From NCBI GenBank assembly GCA_019925795.1, contig CM034304.1:14872720-14936719 (forward strand): 64,000 nt of DNA. Reading direction: 5' to 3'. The notes beneath the pieces were generated by a model, which was given only the letters and a program-made list of their open reading frames with translations, was not told where the DNA came from and did no database searches. Below, piece by piece: positions 1-13,400 of the stretch (positions are counted from its first letter, which is position 1; each line of letters starts with the position of its first letter). Position numbers and translations under genes: made by a program. This DNA is from Dendrobium chrysotoxum. Lineage: Eukaryota; Streptophyta; Magnoliopsida; Asparagales; Orchidaceae.

Positions 1-1268
1 ATGAACGATGGTCGTGCATCTAACATACCTCCTACGAACAAATATCAAAGCACTACGACAAACGCAAACTCCTACGAGCTATCGTAGAAGACCCGTCAAA
101 TGTCCAAAATGCCCCCGCACATGCACTATAACATATATGCCCATAGGAACACAAAAGGGGCAAGTACAATAATAAAACCCCGCATGAGCCCCGGCGAGCG
201 TATTACAAGTATACACGTGACGTCTAGGGATGATGCCCGTACACCCCGATGATGGCCGTGTTGATAGAAAATATCAACCGGAGGGGTCGATTCTAAAAAT
301 TGAAAATACTCCCCAAATACTCAAATGCCCAATACCCAAAATCCAAATTTCCAAAAAATATCCAAAATTCAAAATATTTAAAAAATGAAATTATACATCC
401 AATCACTTAAAGCAAAATCCATCCACCCTCCGTAACAGGTTGTCGAGGTGGACAAATTGAAAATATTTCAGCTCACATAGAGCTAATGTCTGGTCGAAAA
501 TATCACTAAGATTCATTCTCAAACAATCTCTTATCAGCAGGGACGTGGCACATGTCCTCTAACCTACGATTTTACCACCAAATGGCGCAGGTAAACGATT
601 ATCACCGAGGCCCTCTGAACCGGGTGGTTTGCCGCCAAATGGCACCACTACATTATGGTTATGGACAAAGCCTGTATGCTCCCCAATGGCATCAAATCTT
701 TAAGATATGAATGAATAGGATATACTCGATAGGGCACAAAGCCCTCTGGCAATTAAGGTGGATTCAAATTTGTCCCCTTAAACTAACATTCACCCCAGGT
801 CTACAAGGTACTCTTGGACGATGCAACCCATGGCTACCGACAAGGATCCTTCTGTCAGGTTGGGTCGACTACCTCCTCTGACTAAGTAGATCAGGGGCAT
901 GATGACCCGGGATGACGGAACCATGGGATCCTGATCGGGTCCATCATTCATTCCCCCACCATCCGCTTTAAGTACAAAATGGTGAAATTTCCAATTTTAA
1001 ATATCCAATCTCAAACACCCAGCCCATGATGCTACTATATGCCAGATACCACGTGTCTACATATCCGATTGATGACTAGCCTTAATCGAAAGTTATCTCT
1101 CGTGATCGGGAGGGGTAATTAACTATAAGGGCTTGCGCTCATAGGAAACCAAAACTCAGATCATAAAGTCTTAATCTACCTTCCCAAAATTTATCCTGGA
1201 ACTTAATCCGTTAAAACTCTCCCGAAAGCACAACGGGGAGGTCGGGGCCGAATTTTCGAATCTCATAG
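1..1268 (+). repeat. 3' part of a Tat/Ogre-like LTR, cut by the window edge
   Basis: This stretch aligns by eye with 5,950-7,610 and 13,980-15,628, the distal parts of the two LTRs of the complete element nearby. It lacks the segment equivalent to about 6,175-6,410. Shared landmarks are the CCCCGATGATGGCCGTGTTG block (near 250), the TAATTAACTATA block (near 1,118) and a GGGGCCGAATTTT-like end near 1,250. It carries its own copy of the two-hairpin module at about 1,081-1,150. The boundary at about 1,268 is inferred from the LTR 3' end of the relatives. No coding sequence was recognised. Confidence 0.7.
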
Positions 1269-2318
1269 TATGAGCAGGGAACTTGCAATGTGATAACTCG
1301 CCTATGGGTGAGAACCACGAACATGTAATGAACATATCAAGTCGCCTACGAGCAAATACGAGGACCTCTATTAAACAAAGTAGTTCTCATACAAGCAAAT
1401 ATCAGTGGACCTGCAATGAATATTACAATTTTTCTGTAGGCAAGAGCAGTGAATTCATAATACACAATACAACCCACCTATGTGCAAGAATAGGTTGTTT
1501 GTAGTGTACACGACAACTCGCCTATGAGCGTGGATAAGGAGCTCGTATCAAACAAATCAGTCCACCTGCAGGCTAGAATGGGAGAACGTCTCCTACGACT
1601 AATATGATCTCTTAGAGTCGATTGAGCAAGCATACTCTACAAACTATGCTAAATGACAAGTTTGAATGAGTTACATGAACTTAATGTTCTTTCATGTCTA
1701 TAATTAAAAGGAACCTAACTCGCCATCATAAGATCAACAATACTTATACAAGTGGACAGAAAGTATTTCTTGAATTTCAAATGAAATTTTGCGCATACTT
1801 TAATAATGATCACTCACGCAAATGATCGTATTTTAATATTTTAAAATTGCCCTCATGTATTAAAAATATAATTTCCTAAACTTAAGTGTGACACATAAAA
1901 AAGTGTGCCGAAGCCTCTAAGAATGTGCAACAGTCTTGGAAAGCAAGAGATAATCCCATGAAGAGTCCTATCACCTTGAGAAACAAGTCACTACCTAGAG
2001 AAACATGCAACAACCCAACAATGTGCATGTGCTCCGACCGTCATAGCAACTCCTAAACTCGGGGTCTAATAATGTTATGCGGGTTAGATACTCAAGTCTA
2101 ATCTGTCTCCTTGAAATTAGTAAGGTCAACATGACTTGAATAAACAAGTAAACAACTACTCGCAAATCTATCGAAATATTTAATTTTAAAATTCACGTTA
2201 GACCTTTAAAGCTATTTAAATGAAACTCATCATAAAATATATATACTCCCGATTTTTTGCATTCATACGATAACTCACAATATTGTCACCGAACCTGATC
2301 CTCTGTTAGCGGACAAAT
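1269..2318 (+). repeat. Left part of an older, diverged Tat/Ogre-like LTR
   Basis: This is noncoding and more diverged than the neighbouring LTRs. It shares short blocks with LTR positions near 5,930 (CAAGTGGACAGAAAG) and 6,350 (CCTGATCCTCTGT). The sequence breaks at 2,318 and resumes after the inserted element at 15,634 with AGAGTTGACAAAGTTT, which matches the continuation of the relatives at about 6,375. It is therefore the target of the inner insertion. Confidence 0.6.
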
Positions 2319-3020
2319 TATTAACCTCTAGGTAATATCCAAAAGAAAAAAAATCAAAATCAAAATCCTGCAATCTATCAGTTGCCCCCATCCCGCAAAT
2401 CCCGCTGAATACGGTGCCGAAAAAGTCGCTTCCCGCAAATCCTTCGCAGAAGCCTCGATCGATGTCTCTCGTCATCAATAAAAGGAAGAGGAAATGAAGA
2501 CTTTCGGACTCCTCCCGCAAGCTTGCTTCCTCCGATTTCAGGCCCTGTCCGACTCTCTCGCATATATCGCCTCCTCTGTCGCAAACTCCATTCGCAAACC
2601 TAAACCTCTCCATCCCGACATCCTCCTCAAGCAGTCGAACCCAACAGGAGCTTCAACCTAGCAGCCTCCCTCTCCGCCTCTACCCGACCCGTCAAAGCCG
2701 TCGATCCCTCTACCTAACCGACCGAACTCAAGGTCTGCCCTAACCGAGCACTACCTGCGGCTGAATCCAGGGAGCGAGAGAGAGAGGGGGAGAAAGAGGG
2801 AGAGACCTACCTCCGACGACGACATTCCCTTCCTTTAGGATCGGAACCTACGACATTTTGATCGGAACTAACGACAAGAGTTCGCTTGCTGGAAGGTAAC
2901 TTTCCCCCTTTACACGCGCTTCTTCAGCTGAGTCCCATAAATCAGAGGAAACAGAGGATTTAACTCTGCTGTGAGATTTAACAACACCTAAATCCTGCAT
3001 TAACCCTGCCCTAATCCTAC

Positions 3021-3496
3021 TTTTCTAATTAATTAAAATTAATTTTTTAATTATATTTGATTATTATAAACAATCATTAAATATAATTAATTAAAAATTA
3101 ACTATAATTAATTATTTTAATTATGTTTAATTATTATTAATAATTATTAATTATACTTAACTAAAATTAATTATGATTAATTATCTTTAATTATTATTAT
3201 TAATCATTAATTATAATTAAATAAAATTAATTATGATTAATTATCTTTAATTATAATTAATTATTATTAGTTATAATTAATTAAAATTAATTATGATTAA
3301 TTACTTTGATTATATTTAATAATTATTTTTAATCATTAAGTATAATTAATTATAATTAATTATCTTTAATTATAGTTAATTATTATTATACTTTATTAAT
3401 TATAATTAATTAAATTAATTGTAATTAATAACTTTAATTATATTTAACTATTATTAATAACCGTTAATTATAATTAATTAAAATTAATAAAAAATA
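3021..3496. repeat. AT-rich TAATTA-type low-complexity block in the 5' LTR
   Basis: Irregular TTAATTATAATTAA-type repeats of about 475 bp. The same block is at 11,140-11,490 in the 3' LTR but about 125 bp shorter, which shows repeat instability since insertion. Confidence 0.9.
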
Positions 3497-3625
3497 CAAA
3501 GAGATCTTCTCCCTTGCCTCAATCAACGTGCCAACGTCACCTTGCCGAAATGCCAAAGTATAACCCCTTAAACTCTGAAAACTCATCTTCGACGCTTGCA
3601 ATGCGACGAACAACCACCCATGTAT

Positions 3626-4008
3626 GCTTTTCTCTAGCATGGTGGGAGAAAATTTGCTGCGATGCTAGCGACGAGGCAGATAATCTTCTAAAGACCTGTT
3701 TTCAGTGTTTGCGGCACGCCGAGGGACCCCCTATGCAGGCTTTTCTCTAACGTGGTGGGAGGGAACTCGGTGCGGCGCTCACAACGAGGCAGGCGAGTCT
3801 CGTATGTTCTTTTCTTAGCACGACAGAGAAAAAATATAAATACCCGTAAGCGGCTTTGTACCTACGGGGAAAGCAAACTGTATTCTTTTAAAAACAGGTA
3901 CTGAAGACCGAATGCACGCCTTTCTCTAGCGTGGTAGGATTGAAAATTTCATGGCCGCGGTGTCCAAGGACACCTACCGTGCACGCTTTTCTCTAGCGTG
4001 GCGGGAGG
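3626..4008 (+). repeat. Interspersed array of a ~23-bp motif in the 5' LTR
   Basis: Four clear copies of GCTTTTCTCTAGCGTGGTGG start at 3,626, 3,739, 3,918 and 3,985, and a degenerate copy lies near 3,803-3,828. They are spaced irregularly (about 70-180 bp). The array is conserved in the 3' LTR at 11,631-12,004. Confidence 0.75.
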
Positions 4009-7000
4009 CCCAGTTTTCATAGTTTCCCCTAAACGGGGGAGACGCCGGGAGGCTGCCGAAATTTCGGGTGAACAGAAGACTACACTTGAACTTGATTTGG
4101 ACTCATACAAACATGGCTTATGGACTTAAATGAGCTCAAATATAAACAAATGTGAACATGAACCAGGATTTGAACAATCTAAACATAAATGAGAACAAGT
4201 AATTTGGTCAAAGAGGACTTGAATTCGAATGACTGAACAAAGAACTTGAATTTGAACTTGTGCACTTTTGAACAACAGGGGACTATACTTGGACTTGAAT
4301 TGGGACCAATGACAAAGTAAACTTGAACTTGAATCAAGATGACGACAAGTCTAAATCTCACTTGAAATGAAATTATGATTTCTAAAAAAATAACAAAGAA
4401 TTCCGAATTAAATGCAAGAGAGCACCTATGAAACTTGAGGTGAATAAGAGACTTCCAAATACTACTTGTTTACAAGTAGTGATAAATTGTGGATAACACA
4501 ATCAGGCTTCTTGATATGATGCTCTTAATAGATAACATGACTTCCTTGCCATGATCAACATTAATCAAAGAACATATAAGATAAGTGCAAATGAATAAAT
4601 AGAACTTGTTTGAAGATAAAGAACCTGCAAGTTCAACTTGTTTATAATTGATAAGAAGTCTGTGAAGGATGTGACTTAACTACAAAGCCATAATGCGGAC
4701 TTTTGGACCACACCAATCGACTCATAGCATTGGATCTAATTCATCCTTAAGCAACATCAGTGAGAATTGCAAGATATGCGGCAGTATACCTATGATCAAT
4801 GAAGTGGAGTCTCCTACAAATACCCAAAACCTTCATGTTGAATGAGAGTAAGATATCGAATGGACAGTAATCATTGGGAGCATTCTGAAGCTATCTTCAA
4901 GGATGAAAGAATTGTGATGCGTATAACAAGTCATATGTTAACACTAATGGTATGTTAGATATAGTGGCAGTCCAGTTAACATGCCTACAATCAAAAGTAT
5001 GAAGCTTTCAGTAAATGTTGAGAAAATTTCATGACGATCAAGGTGCAAATACCGACGAACACTGAAGATCAATACACCAGTAAATGTAGCAATTCATCAA
5101 TCATCATGTATGAAGGAACCAGGGTGGATATAACTCACCCGGTGACTCATGTTAACATGAAACCGACATAGAAGTAGTCCCTCTGTCGTCAATAGAGATT
5201 AATGTGCAAATGAGCACATAACAGTCTACTTTTAGATGAGAAAAATAGATATGCTACAGGACCCTTGATTTATAGCCAACATGAAATCTACAATGCTCAT
5301 ACCAATCGACCAATGAGCTTGTATATTGAAGATCAAAAGCCCTAATGAAGGGAAATATTAGTTGATGCAACGACTGATATGCAATAGATACAAGCATCTA
5401 CAAACTCTTATAGCAAGAGCATTCTAGCATCCTCATAGCAAACATCAAGATACAAATAATCATACTGCCTACAAGCAAAGATAACATATCTATAGCATCA
5501 TGCACAGTACCTACAATACAGTTATAGCAAGGATATTGTAGCATTCCTACAGTCAACGACCATCCTGGAGAAGACAAATACTCAGATCTCTTGTAAGCAA
5601 AAGGTGATTGATCAATTACCATTTGGGCAATAAATGCAAATGTCTGCAGTAGTAGAAGACCGGTTGTACATACAACATACCATCCATAAGAGGGATACAA
5701 GGAGCATTCGCGCAAGTGAATGCAATAGTTCTCTAGAAGCATTGAAAGAATGCATACAATGACCAATCCCCATACAATGTTAATCAAATACGCCAATCTC
5801 TTGCAATTAAAGGCGAACGACGTGTAACAGCTGCAGGCCCCTACGAGCTACAGAAGGAAGCCTAGCAGTGTACGATAGTCCACTTGTTTAAAGCAGTTAA
5901 CAACCGTGCCAAGACACCACCGGCTCCACAACATCCTTACAAGTGGACAGAAAGCGTGTACGAACATCCAAGTAGAATGCTGCATTCAAATGACGGTCAT
6001 CCGTACAACCAAGCAGCAACAAATATTATAAAATGCCCCCGCACATGCACCTTAATTTGTATACACATAGGTACACAAAAGGGGCAAGAGCAATCAAACA
6101 CCCGCATGGGCCCCGACGAGCTTGTTATTGGTACACACGTGACATCTAGGGATGCTGCGCGGGTTAATAAGTGAATTCAAGTTCGAGCCCGATCTTTATA
6201 TGCTGGTAGGCCGGTGTCGACACGGCTCGAACCATTAAATAAATATGCGGTCGCGAGGTTGACCAGGATATTTATTTTATACATTCATATTAGGCCTTCA
6301 AGATCTATAATCAAGAAAATTCACTAACAGAGGCATAAGCCCACAAAACCTGATCCTCTGTCAATAAGTTGACAGCGTCGACAAAGTTTAATCCTCAAAT
6401 GCAAATAACGCCATACACCCCAATGATGGCCGTGTTGAACGTAAATCTCAACCGGAGGGGTTAAATTCCACCATTTTAAGTGCCCTCCAAACCTCTACAA
6501 AGTTCAAATCCCCATAAAATGCAAACATTTTCAAATAACCCCATACACCCCGATGATGGCCACGTTGAACATAAATCTCAACCGAAGGGGTTAACTCTAA
6601 CCATTTCAAATGCCTCCCAAACTTCCACAAAATCCAAAACTCTAAACTCCAAAAATATTTAAAACTGAAATTCAACCATCAACCACTTAAAGCAAAATCC
6701 ATCCACCCTCCGCAACAGTTTGCCGAGGTGGACAAATTAAAAATTTACTTTAGCTCACAAAGAGCTAATGCCTGGTCGAAAATGCCACTAGGATCCATTC
6801 TCAAACAATCTCCTGCCAGTAAGAATGTGGTGTGTGTCCTCTAACCGGAAGTTTCGCCGTCAAATGGCACTGCAGGATAAACGGTTATGACCCGGGGCCC
6901 TTTGAACCGAGTAATTTTTCCACCAAATGGCACCACAAGATAGCGGTTATGGCCAAAGCCAATACGTTTCTTAGTAGCATCAAATCCTTGAGATATGAGT

Positions 7001-7616
7001 CAATAGGATATGATCGATAGGGCATAAAGCCCTCTGTTAGCTAAGGTAGATTCAAATTTATCCCCTTAGCCAAATGCCCATCCTAGGTCTACAAGGTACC
7101 CTTGGACGAAACAACCCATGGCTACCGACAAGGATCCTTCTGTCAGGTTGGGTCGACTACCTCCTCTGACTAAGTAGACCAGAGACCACGATGGCCTGGA
7201 CAACGGAACCATGAGATCTTGATCGGGTCCATCATCCATTCCCCCACCATCCGATTTAAGTGCAAGATGGTGAAATTTCTAATTTTAAATATTAAATTTC
7301 CACATATCCCAAGCCATGCTGTTACTATATGCCAGATGCATGTATCTCTACGTATCTGATCGACGACTAACCTTAATCGAAAGTTCTCTCTCGTGATCGA
7401 GAGGGGCAATTAACTATAAGGACTTGCACCTATAGGAAACTAGAACTCAGATTATAAAGTCCTCGCAAAATGAGGGTGAAATCTCAGGGTAGTGTCTTAT
7501 CTACAAATCTCATATGCCTTCAAAAATTTACTCCGGAACTTAATTCTGTTAAAACTACCCCCTGAAAAAACAAACAGGTGGAGGCCGGGGCCGAATTTTT
7601 AGAGCCCATAGATTTC

Positions 7617-7634
7617 TGGGGACTACGCTAGGGA
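7617..7634 (+). other. Degenerate primer-binding site
   Basis: Seven bases after the 5' LTR end, the sequence TGGGGACTACGCTAGGGA resembles the TGGCGACTC-type site complementary to tRNA-Arg that I recall for Tat/Ogre elements, with about three mismatches. Position supports the call; identity is uncertain. Confidence 0.45.
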
Positions 7635-7940
7635 TTGATTTCTCTTTCCATCTTTGGCTAGTCGTCTCAGTGCTATAGTAGCAGCTAATAAATACGAGTT
7701 AGAGTTTTTGAATTTTTCAAAGTGATCATTTAATGAATCAAAATTTTAAATATTCTAAAAATGGTCATTCAACTAATTCACTGAGATAGCGTATTTAGCA
7801 GAATTTTTAAATTTGTAATATTTTAATAGCTTGTTAATATTATCTGCTTTGTTTTCTATTCTGTGCAAGTCTCTGCATTTTAAAAGTGTGGGGTGATGTA
7901 TCAGATTCTAATCAGTAATCCTTGCCTTTCATCTATACAG

Positions 7941-10436
7941 ATGGATCTACAGAATACACCGATGACCGTCCAGCTAGGACGAGGAGCCAGGATTTAGCTG
8001 GCAAATGCTGTTATTGAAATCGGGAACACTGGAGCTACCATCCAGTTTGGTAGCGTTGATTTCCCTGTCATTATTGCAAGAACTACCGTTATTCCTGTGA
8101 ATGGCGGGAATGCTAAAGGGTCTGCCAGGAGGCCACGCTCTATTGAAGTTGTCACACGTCGTGCACATCTGCCAGTGCCACGACCTACTGCTGATGAGAA
8201 TCTTCGTAGGAGGACTTTTGTATTTTAACGGCTCTCTCAACCTGGACCCCCGACTACTAAGAGAAGCGTAGTCGAAAGAAGAATTTCTGTGGTGACTGCA
8301 AACACCACATCTCTACCAACCGGGTTATCTGCACCCGTGAAGAACAATGTTGAAGTTTCCTCATCTGGAGGAAAGCTAACAAGAAGGCAGAGAAGGAAAA
8401 TGAATGCTGAGCTCCGAGCTCAGCAGCTACTGGTGTCTGTGCACCCATCGAATCTGCCTGCTCCAGAGCATATAACCAACGTTCCCATCCGGAACAAGTT
8501 TACTGACCTGAGATGGGTTAAGAGGAACAGCTCTACTGGGGAGCCGAAGAAATCTTTTTGGGACCAACAGCCTGAGGTCCCGGCCCCTCCAAAGAAGGAG
8601 CTTGAAATATTATCAGCTCAAGTCTACAGAGTTCTGAAAACTATGAAGGAGAAAAGACTTAAGAAGAAGAGATTCCAGCGGCCTTTGATGGTCGAGACCA
8701 GAAGAACTCCGCCAAGAGAACATTTATCTCTTGCAGCGGCGAGAAAAGAAAGAAAGTATGCACCGCGCTGTGAACATTGGGGTGTGACACCCGAACCGTG
8801 TGTTCGGGGATCCACTGCCGAAAGGTTCCAGCGAAGAGGAAAAGAAATCTCCAGCCCAAAGCCTCGCAGAGAAGGAAGAGAAAGAACTAACCCGGGCGTG
8901 ACATCTGGAACAGCTTCCCAAAGATCCGCCCCTGCCGGCAAAACATGTCAAAAATGGGTCCAAAAGAAGACCCACGATGACACCCCTCCTGACGGTCGAC
9001 ATCTCGAAGAATCCTCCAGGAGATCCCGTCGCTCACTATCCCCTCAAAAAGAAGAATTCAATTTTGACCACAGCCCACAGACCGAAGAAATCTTCCTGCC
9101 GAACCAAGAACCAGAGATCCAGTGGCGTCGCCGCTCGGAGATCCGAGTACTTGAGGAGAAGAGGAAGATATGGAAGAGAAAAAATATATAGAAGGAGAAG
9201 AAAATATCAAAGAATATATTGAAGAAAACTTATAAGAAGAAAATAACACCATAAATATGGAAGTGGTCTACATGATGAGGCATACCAATGCCAACGAAGA
9301 AGCCTACTACAACTACAATGAAGACAACGATCGTTGGCAACTGCCGCCTAGACAAGTGTACCGACGTCGCCGTGAGGCTGGATCCACTACTGGCAAAGGT
9401 GGCCGCTCTTCTGAAGAAGAACGTCAAGAAGAGGCTGAGGAGAATCCTTTTGCTAACGAGAACATCACGCTCGCAGAAATGCAAAGGCAAATGAAACGTC
9501 AAAGGCTAAGGACAGGGAAATCTCTCAGTTGCATAAGAAAATAACAGAGATGACCCAAATGACGGCAATAATGCAGATGATGTAGAGAACTGCTGTCGTA
9601 TGTCCCATGCCCGATCCTCCAACGATCCTCCAAACTTTCAAATGCCTCAAGTCTCGAGAGTACGGGGCACTCCTGAGGGTGGCCATGAGACTTAGAATAC
9701 CACTCATCAGCCCACTCCGCAAAATATAGCCAGTACCTCTGAGCCTGTAACTGCTGCACAGCTCGAAGGAATAATTACAGAAAAGATCAAGGCTATTATA
9801 GCCGTTGACCAAGCAGAGAAATTAGTGGGCAAGGGTCGCCCGTACCCTGCTGAATACGACCAAGTGCCATACCCGAAAAGATATTTGGTCCCAAAGTTCA
9901 ACACTTTCAACTGTAATAATAATCCCAGGCAACACTTAGCGCAGTTCAAAGCCACTTATGGGAACACGGGAGGCAATGATGCCCTACTCTTCCGACAATT
10001 CATCAGCAGTTTGACAGCAACTGCTTTCGAATGGTATGTTGAACTACCAAATAACTCTGTGAAGACATTCGCATAATTAAAAAATATGTTCGTGAATAGG
10101 TTCGCTAGTGCGACCGAGAAAATAGCGATCGCTAACCTTGCTCTGAAAAAGAGAAAAAGGGAAGAATCAGTAATCAAATACATCACTCACTGGGGCAACT
10201 TAAGTATGAAATATGAGCAGCAACTCGAAGAAGAGCATGCCGTACAGTTGTTAATGGGAAACATCGACGACAAAATGCAATCATTCCTGTGCATGGCTAC
10301 CATCACCACATTTCAAGACTTACTGGATAGAGTGGCAAAGTTTGAAAAGCTGAACTTATCAAGGGCAGAAAGTCACTCTGATAAACCTAAGAAGGCTAAA
10401 GCCTCGGGTGTTAGAAGAGGTGAGGCCGACTCTATG
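7941..10436 (+). pseudogene. Broken gag of the Tat/Ogre-like element
   Basis: Gag is the structural protein that packages element RNA in virus-like particles. The reading begins at ATG 7,941 and meets TAG at 7,995 (codon 19) and TAA near 8,226. It then stays open in the same frame from 8,289 to 9,191. That section includes a basic LTRRQRRKMNAELRAQQ segment and KFTDLRWVKRNSSTGEPKKS, which are typical of this gag type. Frameshifts follow. The retrotransposon gag domain is recognisable at about 9,890-10,430 (AFEWYVELPNNSVKTFA, then FVNRFASATEKIAIANL), broken by a TAA at about 10,074. The series ends in a lysine-rich tail before the 3' LTR. The protein cannot be made whole without readthrough and frameshifting. 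A more decayed copy with the same layout is at 24,028-26,570. Confidence 0.85.
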
Positions 10437-10448
10437 TTGGGGGGCATT
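10437..10448 (+). other. Polypurine-tract-like G-run before the 3' LTR
   Basis: TTGGGGGGCATT lies immediately upstream of the 3' LTR start (TGTTAACC at 10,449), where the plus-strand primer tract is expected. It is short and imperfect. Confidence 0.5.
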
Positions 10449-13400
10449 TGTTAACCTCTAGGTAATATCCAACAGAAAAAAAAATCAAAATCAAAATCCT
10501 GCAATCTATCAGTTGCCCCCATCCCGCTGAATACGGCGCCGAAAAAGTCGTTTCCCACAAATCCTTCGCAGAAGCCTCAATCGATGTCTCTCGTCATCAA
10601 TAAAAGGAAAAGGAAATGAAGACTTTCGAACTCCTCCGGCAAGTTTGCTTCCTCCGATTCCAGGCCTTGTCCGCTCTCCCGCATATATCGCCTCCTCTGT
10701 CGCAAACTCCATTCGCAAACCCAAACCTCTCCATCCCGACATCCTCCTCAAGCAGCCGAACCCAACAGGAGCTTCAACCTAGCAGCCTCCCTCTCCGCCT
10801 CTACCCGACCTGTCAAAGCTGTCAATCCCTCTACCTATCCGACCGAACCCAAGGTCTGCACTAACCAAGCACTACCTGCGGCTGAATCCAGGGAGAGAGA
10901 GGGGGGGGGGGGGAGAAAGAGTGAGAGACCTACCTCCGACGACGACATTCCCTTTAGGATCGAAACCTACGACATTTTGATCGAAACTAACGACGGGAGT
11001 TCGCTTGTTGGAAGGTAACTTTCCCCCTTCACACGCGCTTCTTCGGCTGAGTCCCGTAAATCAGAGGAAACAGAGGATTTAACTCTGCTGTGACATTTAA
11101 CAACACATAAATCCTGCATTAACCCAGTCCTAATCCTACTTTTCTAATTAATTAAAACTAATTTTTTTTAATTATATTTGATTATTATCAATCATTAAAT
11201 TAATTATTTTAATTATGTTTAATTATTATTAATAATTATTAATTATACTTAATTAAAATTAATTATGATTAATTATCTTTAATTATAGTTACTTATTATT
11301 AGTTATAATTAATAAAAATTTAATTATGATTAATTACTTTAATTATATTTAATTATTATTTTTAATCATTAAGTATAATTACTTAAAATTAATTATAACT
11401 AATTATCTTTAATTATAGTTAATTATTATTAATTAATTATAATTAATTGTAATTAATTACTCTAATTATATTTAACTATTATTAAAAAAATACAAAAAGA
11501 TCTTCTCCCTTGCCTCAATCCACGTGCCAACGTCACCTCGCCGAAATGCCAAGGTATAACTCCCTAAACTCTAAAAACTCGTCTTCGACGCTTGCAACAT
11601 GACGAACAACCACCCATGCATGCTTTTCTCTAGCGTGGTGGGAGGAAATTCGCTGCGATGCTAGCGACAAGGCGGGCAATTTTCTAAATACCTATTTTCG
11701 GTGTTTGCGGCGCGCCGAGGGACCCCCTATGCACTCTTTTCTCTAGCGTGGTGGAAGTGAACTCGGTGCGGCGCTTACAACGAGGCAGGCGAGCCTCGTA
11801 CGTTTTTTTTTCTTAGCACGGCGGGGCAAAAATAGATGTACTCGTACGAGGCTCTGTACCTGCGGGGAAAGCAAACAATGTTCTTTTAAAAATAGGTACC
11901 GAAGACCCATGCACGCCTTTCTCTGGCATGGTAGGATTGAAGATTTTACGGCTACGATGTCCAAGGACACCTACCGTGCACGCTTTTCTCTAGCGTGATG
12001 GGAGGTCCAGTTTTCCGTAGTTTCCCTTAAACGGGGGAGACGCCAGGAGGCTGCCAAAATTTCGGGTGAACAGAAGACCACACTTGAACCTGATTTGGAC
12101 TTAAACAAACATGGCATATGGACTTAAATGAGCTCAAATATAAACAAATGTGAACATTAACTAGGATTTGAACAATCTAAACATATATGAGAACAAGTAA
12201 TTTGGTCAAAGAGGACTTGAATTCGAATGACTGAACAAAGAACTTGAATTTGAACTTGTGCACTTTTGAACAATAGGGGACTATACTTGGACTTAAATTG
12301 GGACCAACGACAAAGTAAACTTGAACTTGAATCAAGATGACGACAAGTCTAAATCTCACTTGAAATGAAATTATGATTTCTAAAAAAATAACAAAGAATT
12401 CCGAATTAAATGCAAGAGAGCACCTATGAAACTTGAGGTGAATAAGAGACTTCCAAATACTACTTGTTTACAAGTAGTGATAAATTGTGGATAACACAAT
12501 CAGGCTTCTTGATATGATGCTCTTAATAGATAACATGACTTCCTTGCCATGATCAGCATTAATCAAAGATGACATATAAGATAAGTGCAAATGAATAAAT
12601 AGAACTTGTTTGAAGATAAAGAACCTGCAAGTTCAACTTGTTTATAATTGATAAGAAGTCTGTGAAGGATGTGACTTAACTACAAAGCCATAATGCGGAC
12701 TTATGGACCACACCAATCGACTCATAGCGTTGGATCTAATTCATCCTTAAGCAACATCAGTGAGAATTGCAAGATATGTGGCAGTATACCTATGATCAAT
12801 GAAGTGGAGTCTCCTACAAATGCCCAAAACCTTCATGTTGAATGAGAGTAAGATATTGAATGGACTGTAATCATTGGGAGCATTCTGAAGCTATCTTCAA
12901 GGATGAAAGAATTGTGATGCGTATAATAAGTCATATGTTAACACTAATGGCATGTTAGATATAGTGGCATTCCAGTTAACATGCCTACAATCAAAAGTAT
13001 GAAGCTTTCAGTAAATGTTGAGAAAATTTCATGACGATCAAGGTGCAAATACCGATGAACACTGAAGATCAATACACCAATAAATGTAGCAATTCATCAA
13101 TCATCCTGTATGAAGGAACCAGGGGTGGATATAACTCACCCGGTGACTCATGTTAACATGAAACCGACGTAGAAGTAGTCCCTCTGTCATCAATACAGAT
13201 TAATGTGCAAATGAGCACATAACAGTCTACTTTTAAATGAGAAGAATAGATATGTTGCAGGACCCTTGATTTATAGCCAACATGAAATCTACAGTGCTCA
13301 TACCAATCGACCAATGAGCTTGTATATTGAAGATCAAAAGCCCTAATGAAGGGAATTATTAGTTGATGCAACGACTGATATGCAACAAATACAAGCATCT

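Larger units (their letters stand above)
2319..7610 (+). repeat. 5' LTR of the 13.3-kb Tat/Ogre-like element
   Basis: It is collinear with 10,449-15,628. In order it has a promoter-proximal GC/GA-rich part (to about 2,990), an AT-rich TAATTA block (3,021-3,496), a motif array (3,626-4,008), a degenerate AACTTGAATTTG-rich stretch (about 4,085-4,370), a long region of low-grade repeats (4,380-6,170), two copies of the CCGATGATGGCC block (about 6,420 and 6,545), and the two-hairpin module (7,371-7,440). The first dinucleotide is TA instead of TG, and the end reads CCCATA where the 3' LTR has CCCACA. Confidence 0.88.

Noticed and set aside
8624..9252. Several minus-strand open frames opposite gag
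   Set aside because: They are shadows of the Lys/Arg/Ser-rich gag sequence and have no domain of their own.
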